This document shows, piece after piece, positions 8,391-20,200 of a stretch of 64,000 nt of DNA (within the stretch, counting starts at the first letter, position 1; every line of letters starts with the position of its first letter). A program made the position numbers and the translations under genes. The DNA is taken from positions 87,501-151,500 of the forward strand of contig CAJNDS010000177.1 of assembly GCA_905221605.1 (NCBI GenBank). Direction: 5' to 3'. Under the pieces are notes generated by a model. That model did no database searches. It saw nothing but the letters and a program-made list of their open reading frames with translations, and was not told the DNA's origin. Source of the DNA: Symbiodinium natans. Lineage: Eukaryota; Sar; Dinophyceae; Suessiales; Symbiodiniaceae.

Positions 8391-9013
8391 GGTTAGGGGT
8401 TAGGGTTTAGGGTGTAGGATTTAGGGTTTAAGGTTTAGGGATTTGAGTTTCGAGTTTATGGGAGTGAAGTCCTGAAGCCTCTAAAGCCTGAACGCTCTCC
8501 ACCGCAATGTATCCCCTAAACCTCCAGGGTGCCGACATATACAGGATCTGCCCGGTGTGCTTGCCCAGACCCCTGGATGGACCATCTTAAGGGTTCCTCA
8601 TTTTAAACCCTAAACACTAAACCCTAATCCCTAAACCCTAAACCCTCTGACTGCAATAGTATTATACATAGGGTACTATTTGGGTGCTCTACTTTTTGGA
8701 TGCTCCCAAGGGTCTGGGTGGCTGGTGGTCTGACGAGTGCACGTGCATGTCACATGCCAGATCCCAATCATAGTCCAAGACTGGGGCAACTGGAGGCGTT
8801 AGGGATTCTTTGCACATGAGCCCCGCTCACATTCAATCAACAAAATGCCTGAAAAAAAGCAAAAAGGTACTGTAGAAGCCCCCCGAAAAGTACCCTATAC
8901 TACTATTGGGGTCATCTACTTTTAGGAGGGGGGTCTGGGTTTGGGCCAGAGGCGGCCTGCCTCTCGAGTGGTCGCCTGGCCACCCATGCAACTTGGTTTG
9001 TGAGATGTTCTTC

Positions 9014-9150
9014 ACTTGGAGGTTCAGGGGTACTTTCTAGTAGGGCACTTCTCAGAAGGAGTAGGGTACAAGTAGGGTAACTATGCTTAAGGCATGTTTT
9101 AGGATACTTATTACCCTACATATAAGTACCCATGAACCTTCAAGCAGAGT
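9014..9150. mobile_element. family 1 element copy ending in CAG
   Basis: The left end is CTTGGAGGTTCAGGGGTACT and the right end is AAGTACCCATGAACCTTCAA followed by GCAG. The terminal CAG again has the position of a splice acceptor. Confidence 0.7.
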
Positions 9151-9339
9151 TTCGAATTGTGTGCGAGAGAGACCGAGCCAGTGTGTGGCGCACACGCGTT
9201 CGCCCGCTCGCTCGCTCGTTGTTCCTTCGTGGGAAGTTGGAAGCCCCAAGGCCTCCGCAGAGTCCGAAACCCCAAACCCTCTAAAGTGTCATGTCCTACA
9301 GCCTCCAAAAACCCGAAGTCCCCCAAGCCCTAAACTTTC

Positions 9340-9440
9340 CGAACCCCCTAAGCCCTAAACCCTAAACTCCCTAAACCCTAAACCCCAAACCCCAAACCCT
9401 AAACCCCAAACCCCAAACCCTAAACCCTAAACCCTCAACC
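9340..9440 (-). repeat. (CCCTAAA/CCCCAAA)n array
   Basis: About thirteen units mixing CCCTAAA and CCCCAAA, just before the exon-like island at 9455. Confidence 0.88.
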
Positions 9441-9454
9441 CTCAACCTCTGAAG

Positions 9455-9543
9455 GCCTTGGCATGGGCCTTGGCCCTGGCTGCGCACGGGGAGTCACCAG
9501 CTAGCTGCCTTTCGACCTCTGCGGAGTGCCTTGGGGGGATGAG
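9455..9543 (+). CDS. short exon, product unknown
   Basis: After TCTGAAG the frame reads ALAWALALAAHGESPASCLS and then TSAECLGGMR, about 30 residues. The first third is hydrophobic and could be part of a membrane segment or a signal sequence. TTTAGGG follows (9545-9727). No family recognised. Confidence 0.4.
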
Positions 9544-9544
9544 G

Positions 9545-9727
9545 GTTGTTTTTGGGTTTGGGGTTTAGGGTTTAGGGTTTAGGCTTTAGGGTTTAGGGTT
9601 TAGGGTTTAGGGTTTAGGGCAGGTTGAGGGTTGAGGATTGAGGGTTGAGGGTTGTTTTTGGGTTTTAGGGTTCAGGGTGTAGGGTTTGGGGTTTAGGGTT
9701 AGGGTTAGGGTTTAGGGTTTAGGGTGG
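9545..9727 (+). repeat. degenerate (TTTAGGG)n / (TTGAGGG)n array
   Basis: Two TTTAGGG blocks separated by TTGAGGG and TTTTTGGG variants. Confidence 0.85.
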
Positions 9728-9984
9728 TTGTTTTTCGTTGTTGTTTTTTCTTGTGGAGGGGTGGATCAACGGTCGAGAGTGGACAGGGGTGGTGCTGGCG
9801 TTACGGTTGAAGGTTTAGGCGCTGCAGGGTGTGGCGTCAGAGTGAGGCTATGAGCGTTGGCGTAGTGTGAGTTTCAGAGAAGTACTTTTCAAACTCTAAA
9901 CCCTAAACCCTAAACCCTAAACCCTATGTGTTGCTCCTGGTTGGCTTACATCTCTGCTTCTCAGCACTGCTTCCAGAAGGCTTG

Positions 9985-10145
9985 GAGCCCTCAAATCCCT
10001 AAACCCTAAACCCTAAACCCTAAACCCCGAACCCTAAACCCTAAACCCTAAACCCTAAACCCTGAACCCTGAACCCTGAACCCTGAACCCTGAACCCTAA
10101 ACCCTAAACCCTAAACCTTAAACCCTAAACCCTAAACCCCAACCC
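9985..10145 (-). repeat. (CCCTAAA)n array with CCCTGAA sub-block
   Basis: About twenty-two units. An internal run of CCCTGAA (about 10061-10100) shows local spreading of one variant. Confidence 0.9.
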
Positions 10146-10496
10146 AGCTCCAAGATTCAAGGTACAGCTGCATCGCCAACACGTGCCTCGGCCCGATTGT
10201 GTGCAGTTCTTTAGATTGTCGGATTTAGGGTTTAGGGGGGTTTAGGGGTTTAGGGTCTAGGGTTTAGGGTTTAGAGTTTAGGGTTTAGGGTTTAGGGTTT
10301 AGTTAGGGTGTTGGAGTGTCTTACTCTTTAGCGTGCCTTTCTTCTGGTGGAAGCTACAATGACACAGAGACGTACGTCTAGGGCACACAAAGAAGGCAAA
10401 GGAGCTGCACGTGTTGCTCCGCCAACATCCCAAAAACATCATAAGCCCTCAACCCCTTCGCCCAAAAAGAAACGTGCTCAGGCTCAGGGTCGAGGA
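10146..10496. other. two unique islands around a TTTAGGG array
   Basis: Islands at 10146-10224 and 10310-10490 flank a TTTAGGG array. The second is rich in charged codons (ACACAAAGAAGGCAAAGG) and might include an exon, but no frame is convincing. Confidence 0.3.
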
Positions 10497-10685
10497 CCCT
10501 AAAACCCTAAAACCCTAAAACCCTAAAACCCTAAAACCCTAAAACCCTAAACCCTGAAAACCCTAAAACCCTAAAACCCTAAAACCCTAAAACCCTAAAC
10601 CCTAGAACCCTAGAACCCTAAAACCCTAAAACCCTAAACCCCTAAAACCCTAAACCCCTAAACCCTCAAGCCCTCAACCCTAAAT
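10497..10685 (-). repeat. (CCCTAAAA)n 8-bp variant array
   Basis: The unit is mostly 8 bases (CCCTAAAA) instead of 7. Similar 8-base arrays lie at 41010-41150 and 48000-48293. Confidence 0.9.
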
Positions 10686-10754
10686 CTTTCTACACCCTTG
10701 AAGTAGATTGCAAGGCAGGCTCCCAATCTTTGCGACGAAGCCTGCCATCAGCTG

Positions 10755-10885
10755 GGTTTAGGGTTTAGGGTTTAGGGTTTAGGGTTTAGGGTTTAGGGTT
10801 TAGGGTTTAGGGTTTAGGGTTTAGAGTTTAGGGTTTAGGGTTTAGGGTTTAGGGTTTAGGGTTTAGGGTTTAGGGTTTAGGCCCT
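10755..10885 (+). repeat. (TTTAGGG)n array
   Basis: About eighteen units with a single TTTAGAG variant. Confidence 0.92.
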
Positions 10886-11153
10886 CAGGGTTTGAGGGTT
10901 TAGGGTAGCATGGAAACCCTAAAGCCCTAGAGTCCAGACCCTTGAAAACCTTGCCAAATTCTGCAAAGCCCTGCTGTTCCTTAACCCCTGCACCCTAAGC
11001 CCTAAACCCTAAACCCTAGTAGTCCTTAAACACTAAGCCCTAAACCCTAAACCCTAAACCCTAAACCCTAAACCCTAAACCCTAAACCCGAGTAGTCCTT
11101 AAACACCAAGCCCTAAACCCTAAACCCGAAACCCTAAACCCTAAGTCGGTCAG

Positions 11154-11230
11154 GTCTTGTGGCAACGAGGCCATGGCCACACATCTTGGGCCAATGTCCC
11201 TGGAGGCCCCTTCCAAAAATCGGATCCAAG
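11154..11230 (+). CDS. exon in the Cys-rich gene region
   Basis: After GGTCAG one frame reads SCGNEAMATHLGPMSLEAPS and KNRIQ up to a GT next to a TTTAGGG array. A second frame is also open. Its link to the Cys-rich gene rests only on position. Confidence 0.35.
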
Positions 11231-14200
11231 GTTTAGGGTTTAGGGTTTAGGGCTCAGGGTTCAGGGTTTAGGCTTTAGGGGGTAGGGCCCACTGTTCTTG
11301 GTACCCTTTTGCCCATGTTAGGGCTTGTTTCGGGTTCAGGGCCATGCCCCATGGTGCCCATTTTTGACGATTTGAAGGTCAGGCTTGGGTGGGGGCTTCT
11401 AATGTTTTTCTTAGCTTTCAAGTCCCCTCTAAGGGTACTTTCATGCGCCCTTAATACCCTTACCTCCTTTATAGGGTTCTGATGTATTGGCCCTTGCTTT
11501 GTAAAGGGTATATAAGGGGTATATAGCGGGTACCCTTGTAAGGGACCTTGTAACTGCCCTTAGATCCCCGGCTTGGGCCAACAGTCCTTCTGGGCCTCCC
11601 GAAACCCTAAACCCTGAACCCTGAACCCTAAACCCTAAACCCTAAACCCTAAACCCTAAACCCTAAACCCTAAACCCTAAACCCTAAACCCTAAACCCTA
11701 AACCCTGTCGCAGAGGCCTGCCTGGCAGCCTGCCAGGGATTTCAGGACTGCCAGGTCATCCAGCAATCTGGCAGGGCTTAGACCCTAAACCCTAAGCCCT
11801 TTACCCTTTACCCTAAACCCTAAACCCTAAACCCTAAACCCTAAACCCTAAACCCTAAACCCTACACCCTAAACCCTAAACCCTAAACCCTAAACCCTAA
11901 ACCCTAAACCCTAAGGGCTTGGGCTCCGGGCTTCAGGCAGCCAAAGCCTCCAAAAGACCCACAAGCCTAAGGGAGCTCCGCCGTGAGCCTCGGTTCAGTT
12001 TAGGGTTTAGGGTGTAGGGTGTAGGTGCAAGGGTTTAGGGTTTAGGGTTTAGGGTTTAGGGTTTAGGGTTTAGGGTTTAGGGTTTAGGGTTTAGGGTGAG
12101 CCGCAATGGGGTCCTTTGTATAAGGGGGATCCTACTACTTGGGCGTCGATTAAAGGGATCCCTTATTATCGCTAAACCCCCACATCTGGTCAATTCTCCA
12201 ACTTTGGTGCGCCTTTTTGTTAGGAGCTCATGGCGTGAGGGCTTCGTTGTAGTAGTGACCCTGACAGTAAAACGGGAGCATGCTAGAGAGAATTGAACCC
12301 TAGGTCTGGTAGCTGCATGAATGAGTCGGATTGTGGTATATACTCAACTTTGAGGGTTCATGGTGAAAGGTTTGCCGGTTTGGGGTTTAGGGGATAGGGC
12401 CGGGATAGGGCCGTTCAGGGCTTGACTTCATTGCCACCCAGGTACCACTGCAACACTTTTTGCCTTCTGCTGCGCGACTGCGGCACCCATGCAGACACCG
12501 CCTGTGGCGGCAGCCTGTACCTGCGAAACCTGGACCGCGCTCCCGGGACGGCCCTGACCACAGAGTCAGTGGACCTGAGCAAGTGCTACGAGGGTTGCTA
12601 GGCCAAGAGCTGGTAAGATGTTGAAGCACATGGTTTGAGGTCATTCTTCAGAACCGCCTTGTACAAAACAGTTCTCATACCTGCCCGCCCCAGAACTCAC
12701 TCCTGGCCCAGGCTATGCTGGCGATGGCCAGGTTCTGGATGACTTCACCTGCACCGAGGCTTCGTACTGCGCGGACAAGGGCTGGGGCGTGAAGGACCAC
12801 CACGGAATGTCTCTGCTTCGCTGTTCGGCTCTCTGCCGCGCGACGAACTGCCAAGCATTCCAGTTTGGTTGCAGCAACTCCTGCACACTCTTCCCGACCA
12901 TCACCGACTGCACCGTGAAAGGCCCCAGCACTTGCAGCAGCATTTACTGGAGGCGGCTTGGCCGCCGATTCGGCAACCTTTCTTTACTAAACATGCTTCA
13001 TCTTTTGGGGCTAGTAGACGAAACCCCAAACCCCAAACCCGAAACCCTAAACCCTACCCCTGTCGGTTGATCTGATTTTTGTAACTTTGTAATCAGTCTA
13101 ACTGGACAAGTAAGGCTGCACAACCGAAGCGAGACAGAAGTGAGCCTTGCCCTGGGGAGGACAGCTGCTTACAGCCCCCAGGCCTGTTCCTTCCAGGGCT
13201 GCTGGGTCTCAGCGCAGTGCCTCGACTCAGACCTCCCAGTGCACTTGTTTTTTAGTGTCAGGAGTCCTTAATTACAGGTTAAGTGTAGGGAATTCTGTGT
13301 AAACTTGCAGCCCTAGTGCAATCCCTAAGCCCTAAGCCCCAAACTAAGACCTAGGCCCGAAGCCTTTAAACCCTGAAACCCCAAACCCCAAGCCCTAATC
13401 CCTAACCCTACCCCATGCCAAAAAGGGAGCCCCTTTTGATGCCTAAGGTGCCCCGCGAACTCAAGACCGGTGGCCTGCCAGACTCTACGGCCATGTTTAG
13501 CACCGTTTAGGTTTCAGGGTTTCGTATTTGGGGTTCAGCACAGGGCGTTTTAGGTCCCGGGGGGTTAGGGCATGGGGTTGAGGGTTGTTAGGGTTGTTGG
13601 TTGCTAGGGTACGGAGTTTAGGGTTGTCAGGGTGTTAGGGCATGGGGTTGTTAGGGTCGTTAGGGCTGTTGGGGTTGTTAGGGTTTAGGGTTGTTAGGGC
13701 TCAGGTTTTGGATCTTCTTAGGGTTGTTGATGTTGTTGGGGTTGTTAGGGTATGGGGTTTAGGATGTCTGGTGTATTTCAGATCCTCCTGCCTCAGCTGC
13801 AAGAGAGCCCCATGGCTTCCTCCTCCTTGAAGCTCTTTTGATCCAAAACACCCTAAACCCGAAACCCTAAACCCTAAACCCTAGACCCTACAGTAGAAAC
13901 CCTAGACCCCCGACCCACTTTCGGATGCCCAAACCATTAACAGCCTAAAGGCCCTCGACTGAATTTTAGAGAGGATTCTTAGTATAAGGGGGAACATTCC
14001 AGTTCGTGGGTTCTTAGACGTAGGGTTGTAAGGACCCCTAAAGAAGGTTGGAACAGAAGCATAGTTGCCCTACTTAATACTTGTAAGTACCCGTGCACCA
14101 AGTTGCATGCCACAGTGCACCCTTGTTCTCCCTAATTGAGTTTTTGGTGAGTCTATGGGTGAAGAGTATAGGCGTTTGGCATTTGAGACCCCCCCCCCCC

Positions 14201-17200
14201 AACACAAATGGTCACTTCTCTAGAATAATTGTGGTCCCTTGTAGGGTCCTGATTACAAGGTGGCCCCTATTATTTAGGACACCCTAAACCCTAAACCCTA
14301 AACCCTAAACCCTAAACCCTAAACCCTAAACCCTAAACCCTAAACCCTAAACCCCAAAGAGGGACCCTAACTTTGAGAAGTGACCCAAATCCACACATCA
14401 AGGACCGTCCCCCCGAACTCGGGCCACGGCGTCTACTCCACCGACCAGGGCTGCGCGGCCCAAGGCCTTCTTGGGCTGGATGGTTTAGGGTTTAGGGTTT
14501 AGGGTTTAGGGTTCCCCTGAACATTGAATCAGAAATTATGCGAGCGTAGACCCCAAACTGTGAGAGATCATGTGGGCGGTTGTTCAAAATCACGAGCCCT
14601 TTGGGGTACCCTAAAATTAGGTGCCGTTTGCAATAAAAGGGATCCAAAAGGGACACTAATTTTGACAACCACCCAAGAGCCTCCCAAGGGCCAAGAGGAC
14701 GTCCAAAAGATGCCAAATTATAAGTCCCGAAGTCCAAAAGCCCGTGACGGTTTCGCATTTCCTCAGCCAAGGCCTGGAAAAAAGCGACGGCAGTTCGCAT
14801 TTCGCAAGTCTCTGGACACCCCACTTCGCAAGCCTAGACGTCCAAAAACGACTATCTTCGGAAACCCCCCGTATGCCCCACAGAGGTTAGGGCTCGGGGA
14901 TATGGTGTTGCAACCGTCGACCCACATGGCCATGTCCCCAAATAGGGGTACCTCTAAACCCCAAACCCTACACCCTGAACCCTAAACCCTAACCCCGTAA
15001 TATACCCCAAAAATACTATTATCCTTCTTGTAGGAACCCCCCCCTGGTAAAAAAGGGTACCGCCTGTTTTCGGAAACCCTGAACCCTAAACCCTAAACCC
15101 GAAACCCCCATATAGAGCATCTGTGAGGCTCAGGTGAGGCGATTCTGGCGGAGGCCATCTGCATGCAGGGCTTCAGCACAAGGCCGCCTCGATGGAACTT
15201 GGTGTTTCGTATTCACCCTAAACCCTAAACCCGGAAACCGTGAACTCAAGACCCGGGGTCTTTGAAAGACAGGGTCGCCCCGGTATCTGGGACGTGCACA
15301 GAACCCTAAAGCCCTCCATATTCTCTAGCCCTCAACCCTAAACCTACACCCCCCCCCCCCCGCCCCTAGGGTTTTGGGTTTTGGGTTTTGGGTTAGGGTT
15401 TAGGGTTTAGGGTTTAGGGTTTAGGGTTTAGGGCTTAGGGTTTAGGGTTTAGGGTTTAGGGTTTAGGGTTTAGGGTTTAGGGTATAGGGTTTAGGGTTTA
15501 GGGTTTAGGGCTTCCCCACCTTGGCCTCCCCAGCTCGGTGCGCTCCGCCTGGGGCATCGACAACATGACGCTGAGCTGTCCCAGTGGCTTCCTGCCCGTC
15601 GCTTGCACCTGGGACGCTCTAAGGGGATTTTGCAACTGAGTTTAGGGTTTAGGGTTTGGGGTTTGGGGTTTAGGGTTTAGGGTTTAGGATTTAGGGCTGC
15701 CTGCCCCCGGGGACGCTCTAAGGGCTGGTTCTTACTGGGGAATGAGGATTCAGGTACTTTTTTAATCCCTTAAAGGGTGTATATAGGGCTCGAAGGGGGT
15801 CAACTAAAGGAGGGATCCTTATAAGGGATCCTACGGGGGTCTTTGGGGCTTCTTTACGGGGTACTTAGGTATATAGTCCCCTTGTACCCCTTAATTAAGG
15901 GGATTTTGCAACTGACGTTCGGTTCTCTGCTTGATCGTGTGGGGAAGCTCTGCTTCTAGGAGCCCCGGCAGCAAGGGTACCCTTGTTTTCGGATTGAAGA
16001 AGCTGCCAAAATTATCCCTAGACCCTAAATCCTAAACCCTAAACCCTAAACCCTAAAGCAAAATACCTTAAGCCCTTTATGGGACAGAAGTCGTGTTTCG
16101 TGCTTTGGGGCACATGTAGGGCTAAGGGCTCTTGGGGATTATTGTGGTGTTAGGGTTCAGAGGCATTGGCGGTTTGGGAGTAACCCCTAAACCCAAACCT
16201 TAAACCCGAACCCCTAAAGCTTGAACAAACCTTGAACCCTAAGCGCCTCGAAGTTAGGTTGAGGGAGACCTATCAGCCAAGTAACATCTGCTTCGCCTAA
16301 ACTTCGGGGGGTTTAGGGCTTAGGGTTTAGGGTTTAGGGTGCATGGTTCAGGAGGTTGGCACAGGGTAAGGGTCCCGGGGCATGTGGTCTGGGGTCATGG
16401 CAGGTCCGCTTTGCGTATTGAGGATGTCAGGTATGGGCCCCTATTCACCATTCTGAAATTAGATGTCCAAAGCTGCTATTTAGTATGTTTTGTTGGCATG
16501 GTACCTAACCCAGTACTGCAAATGCAGTTTCTGGGTGTTTCTGGTGATGCCCCTTTTCGTCAAAGGAAGTACTCTTATGAACTAGGACCCAGGACTTTGA
16601 GTTCTAAACTTATACACCCAAAACCCTTTTATTCCTAGGTTACTCTTGGGTCTTAAAAAGTACGCAAGGCATGCCGGTGGCCCATGTGAAGTAGCCTCCG
16701 TCAGAGTTTAGGGCTTGGGTTTTGGCTAGGATTGAGGGTTGGGGGTTTAGGTTTAGAGTTTAGGGTTAGAGTTTAGGGTTAGAGTTTAGGGTTTAGGGTT
16801 TCGGGTTTCGGGTTTAGGGCTTTCTGTCTGCGAGGCAACTGCCTCCAAAACAGCTGGTCCGTGGGCGAGCCGTGCACCGGGCTGAACGAATTCCCGCCGA
16901 CATTTTCGGCTCCTGGGCTTATAGGGTTCTTAAGGGAGGGGCTTTCAAGGGTTTAGGGTTTAGGGTTTAGGGTTTAGGGTTTAGGGTTTAGGGTTTAGGG
17001 TTTAGGGTTTAGGGTTTAGGGTTTAGGGTTTGCTGTGATAGGGCGTGGGTGCTGTGAAGGTTAGGTTTCGGAACAAGCTCGAAAGCTTCGTGAGGTGCGA
17101 AAAGCAGCATTGGCCCGATTGTGGAGGGCCATCTAACACTTTTCTCCCACCCCACGCCGTCCAAGGCGGCAAAGCCACCCAAACTTATTCCTTTTAGGGC

Positions 17201-20200
17201 TTCGGCCTAAACTCAGACAACAGCCCACTTCTAAAAACTTAGGCAGTTTCAGGGAGGGTTGCAGTAAGTTTCAGAGGGGGCGGGCTCGGCCAGGCACCCA
17301 GTCAGGTGTGGGTGGGGCAGGCCTGGCGCCAGGCGGTCAGGACCCAGCAGGGCCAGAATCAGGGGGTCAGGGGGCGAGGGGGTCCTCCTTCCCTGGGGCT
17401 TTGGGGGTACCCCCTCGGCACAAGGGCTTGGGGTTTCGGGCAATTACTCTATGAAAAGGGACCAGTACTGGTTGCCGGTACCGGGCCCATCGTGGGCGCT
17501 ATCGACCCCCATGCTGTGGGAGGCGGGCGAGCGACCTGGGTCGGCTTGTGCCATCGAGGTCAAAGAAAGGGCCCTGAGTTTAGGGTTTTGGGTTTAGGGC
17601 TTAATAAGGTTGATTATAGGGTTCTTAAGGGAGGATTCCCTAATACTCCGCACTACTCCCTGAGACTGCCTAAGCTTCCCCCAAGCTTCCCTAGGTACCT
17701 ACCCCCCATGACACCCCCCGTCCCTTAAGGACCCGAAAACGGGTTCTCTTCCTTCCCAAACTGCTCAAGAGTTTAGCACTCATTGTAGGGTTGTTAGGGT
17801 TTAGGGTTTAGGGGTCTGAGTCTAGGCAAAATCCGATTTTCATTTCCTAGGCCACCCGCCCTCCTTTCTTGGCTCCTCCTAAACCCTAAACCCTAAACCC
17901 TAAACCCCATGCTCGCCAGGCTGATGGACATCTTGTTTGCACGCGCGACATCGACTCAGGCGGGCTGGTAGCCACGGCTTAGGGTTTATGAAGGGTTTAG
18001 GGTTTCGGGTTTATAAAGGGTTTAGGGTTTAGGGTTTAGGGTTTCGGTGATGTTTGGTCAACTCCCTGGACCCTGAGTACCCATTGATAGGAGCCTAAGT
18101 GTACCGTCCTAGGGGGAGGGGAGTATGTAGGGCATCCTAAAAGAGAACTTGGAGGGGAGTCTAGGACATGGTCCTTGGTTGAGGGTACTAGGGATAGAGT
18201 CTAGGGTTCAGGGGGTTCTGACATATCCTCATCCTCATCATCGCCACCTATCAGATTCAGAACCATGCTGTTCAGTGTCATCGTCATCACCGTGTGCTCC
18301 TCCCAATCGCCATCGCCATCCCTCCTTCTTTGCCCGCCGCCCCGCTCAACATCATCAGCATCATCAGCATCATCTGCATCAGCAGCGGAAGCCTCATCAT
18401 CATAATCACCATCACCCTCACCATCATCATCATCATCATCATCATCATCATGATCGCTATTGTCTATTTGTCATGAGGTGTATGTACATTCCAAATGCAC
18501 GGGCTGCTTGGAAACCCAGGTCTGGGGGCCTTTGTCCGCATGTCCTGGAACATCGGTGCTCGTATCAGCGCGATTTGCCTCCCAACGACGGGCACGGTGC
18601 TGGAGTACTCGCTGTTCAACACCCGAGACAGTCTCCTGGATTGATAATTTACCCTGAGGCCTACTTGTTGTTGAGGGAATTTGGGAATCGTAATTCCCTA
18701 TTACCTTACATTCTCTTCTAGCACCAGTGAGTTAGGAAAGCATGAACAGGCTTGGCAAACCATGCCGACGATTTGTTTGGGCTTGGGTTTCACTCTGCTT
18801 ATTTCAGTGCATCCAGTTCATACGACAGGTGCAGGAAGTGCCGCAGAGTCAGAGGCGCGCTACTGCGGCTGGGCCAAGACACACATCCGAAATGATGTTG
18901 ACTGCAGTGCCTGGATGCGGAATCCACTTCCAGATGGAGGCTGTAATATGTCGGAGTGCCAAGGACTCGCGGACTGCGCGGAAGTCTGCACTGCTTGCAG
19001 CGTCTGCCAGGGCATCTATTTCTACTTGGGATTGGGCAATGTGGATGATGCATCCTATTCACAAAGTCCAGCTCGCTGCTACTTCCAGGGCGATACCCTG
19101 AACAACATCAACATGGCTGTAGAAGGCTATCCCTCGGTGGCAACCGCCTCCTCCCCATGGGCCGTGTACGTCAACAGCCGAGATGCCCGCTGTGGCCCGG
19201 AGCGCTTCCTGCGCGGAGTCAGCTTCTTTCAGGCTTGGTATCTCAGAGGTATCCTTTTTGCCCTTTGTGGTTTTTGGGTTTCCTTTGTAGAAGTAGGTAA
19301 CAAAGCAAACAGGGTACCCTTATTATGACACTGTTCCAGCCTAGGGAAACCCTAAATCCTGAACCCTAAACCGTATACCCTAAATCCTAAACCCTAAGCC
19401 CTAAACCCCAAACCCTTATAAAGCCTAAACCCTAAACCCTAAGCAGGACAGCCTTTGCACTGAGCTGGTTGTGCCTTCGACACTGGTCGCCTCGGCATAC
19501 AAGGATCCTTGGGATGGCCAACAGAACCCTTCAGGTGGGTTCATATACCCTGTACTAGGGTTTAGGGTTTAGGGTTTAGGGTTTAGGGTTTAGGGTTTGG
19601 GGTTAAGGGTTTAGGGTTTAGGGTTTAGGGTTTAGGGTTTGGGGGTTGGGGTTTGGGGTTTAGGGTGACTCCTATTCAGTTATATAAACCATAAGCCTCG
19701 TTCTGGTTCCTTCGAAACCCGACAGGATGGGACCAACTACACCCTCAGAGCTGGCTGGTGGAAGATTCCATCCAGATTCGCTCCTAGGTCGTGCTCCTCC
19801 TGTCCCGCCAAGAGTCTCCGACTCTGGGCCCTTTCTTGGGATCCTGTTAGGGGCTCTTGCAGGGTGTAAGCGTTTAGGTCGAGACCTTTTGGGGTTACTT
19901 TGTATGTCACTGTTCCCTTCTGGTCGGCTGAAAAGGGGTCATGTTCAGGATAATTCTTGAGGGTTAGGATGTTCCCCGTTATATGATCGGTCCTTAATAG
20001 GGACTCTCTTAGGGGACACTTTAATCCCCTTCAAGGACTGCTAGTATAGGGGGGGAACTTCCCAACTTGGGTGCACTTGGAGGTTCATGGGTACATATAT
20101 CCCCAATTATATGTCTACATATAACCTCCCTAGGAGACTTTGGGGGCTTATAAGTACAGCTATAATTTCAAGTTATAAGTACCCATGAACCTCCAAGTAG

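Noticed and set aside
18149-18721. 190-residue histidine-rich frame
   Set aside because: The His string comes from a CAT microsatellite and the rest shows no family. The better exon at 18520-18641 is in another frame.
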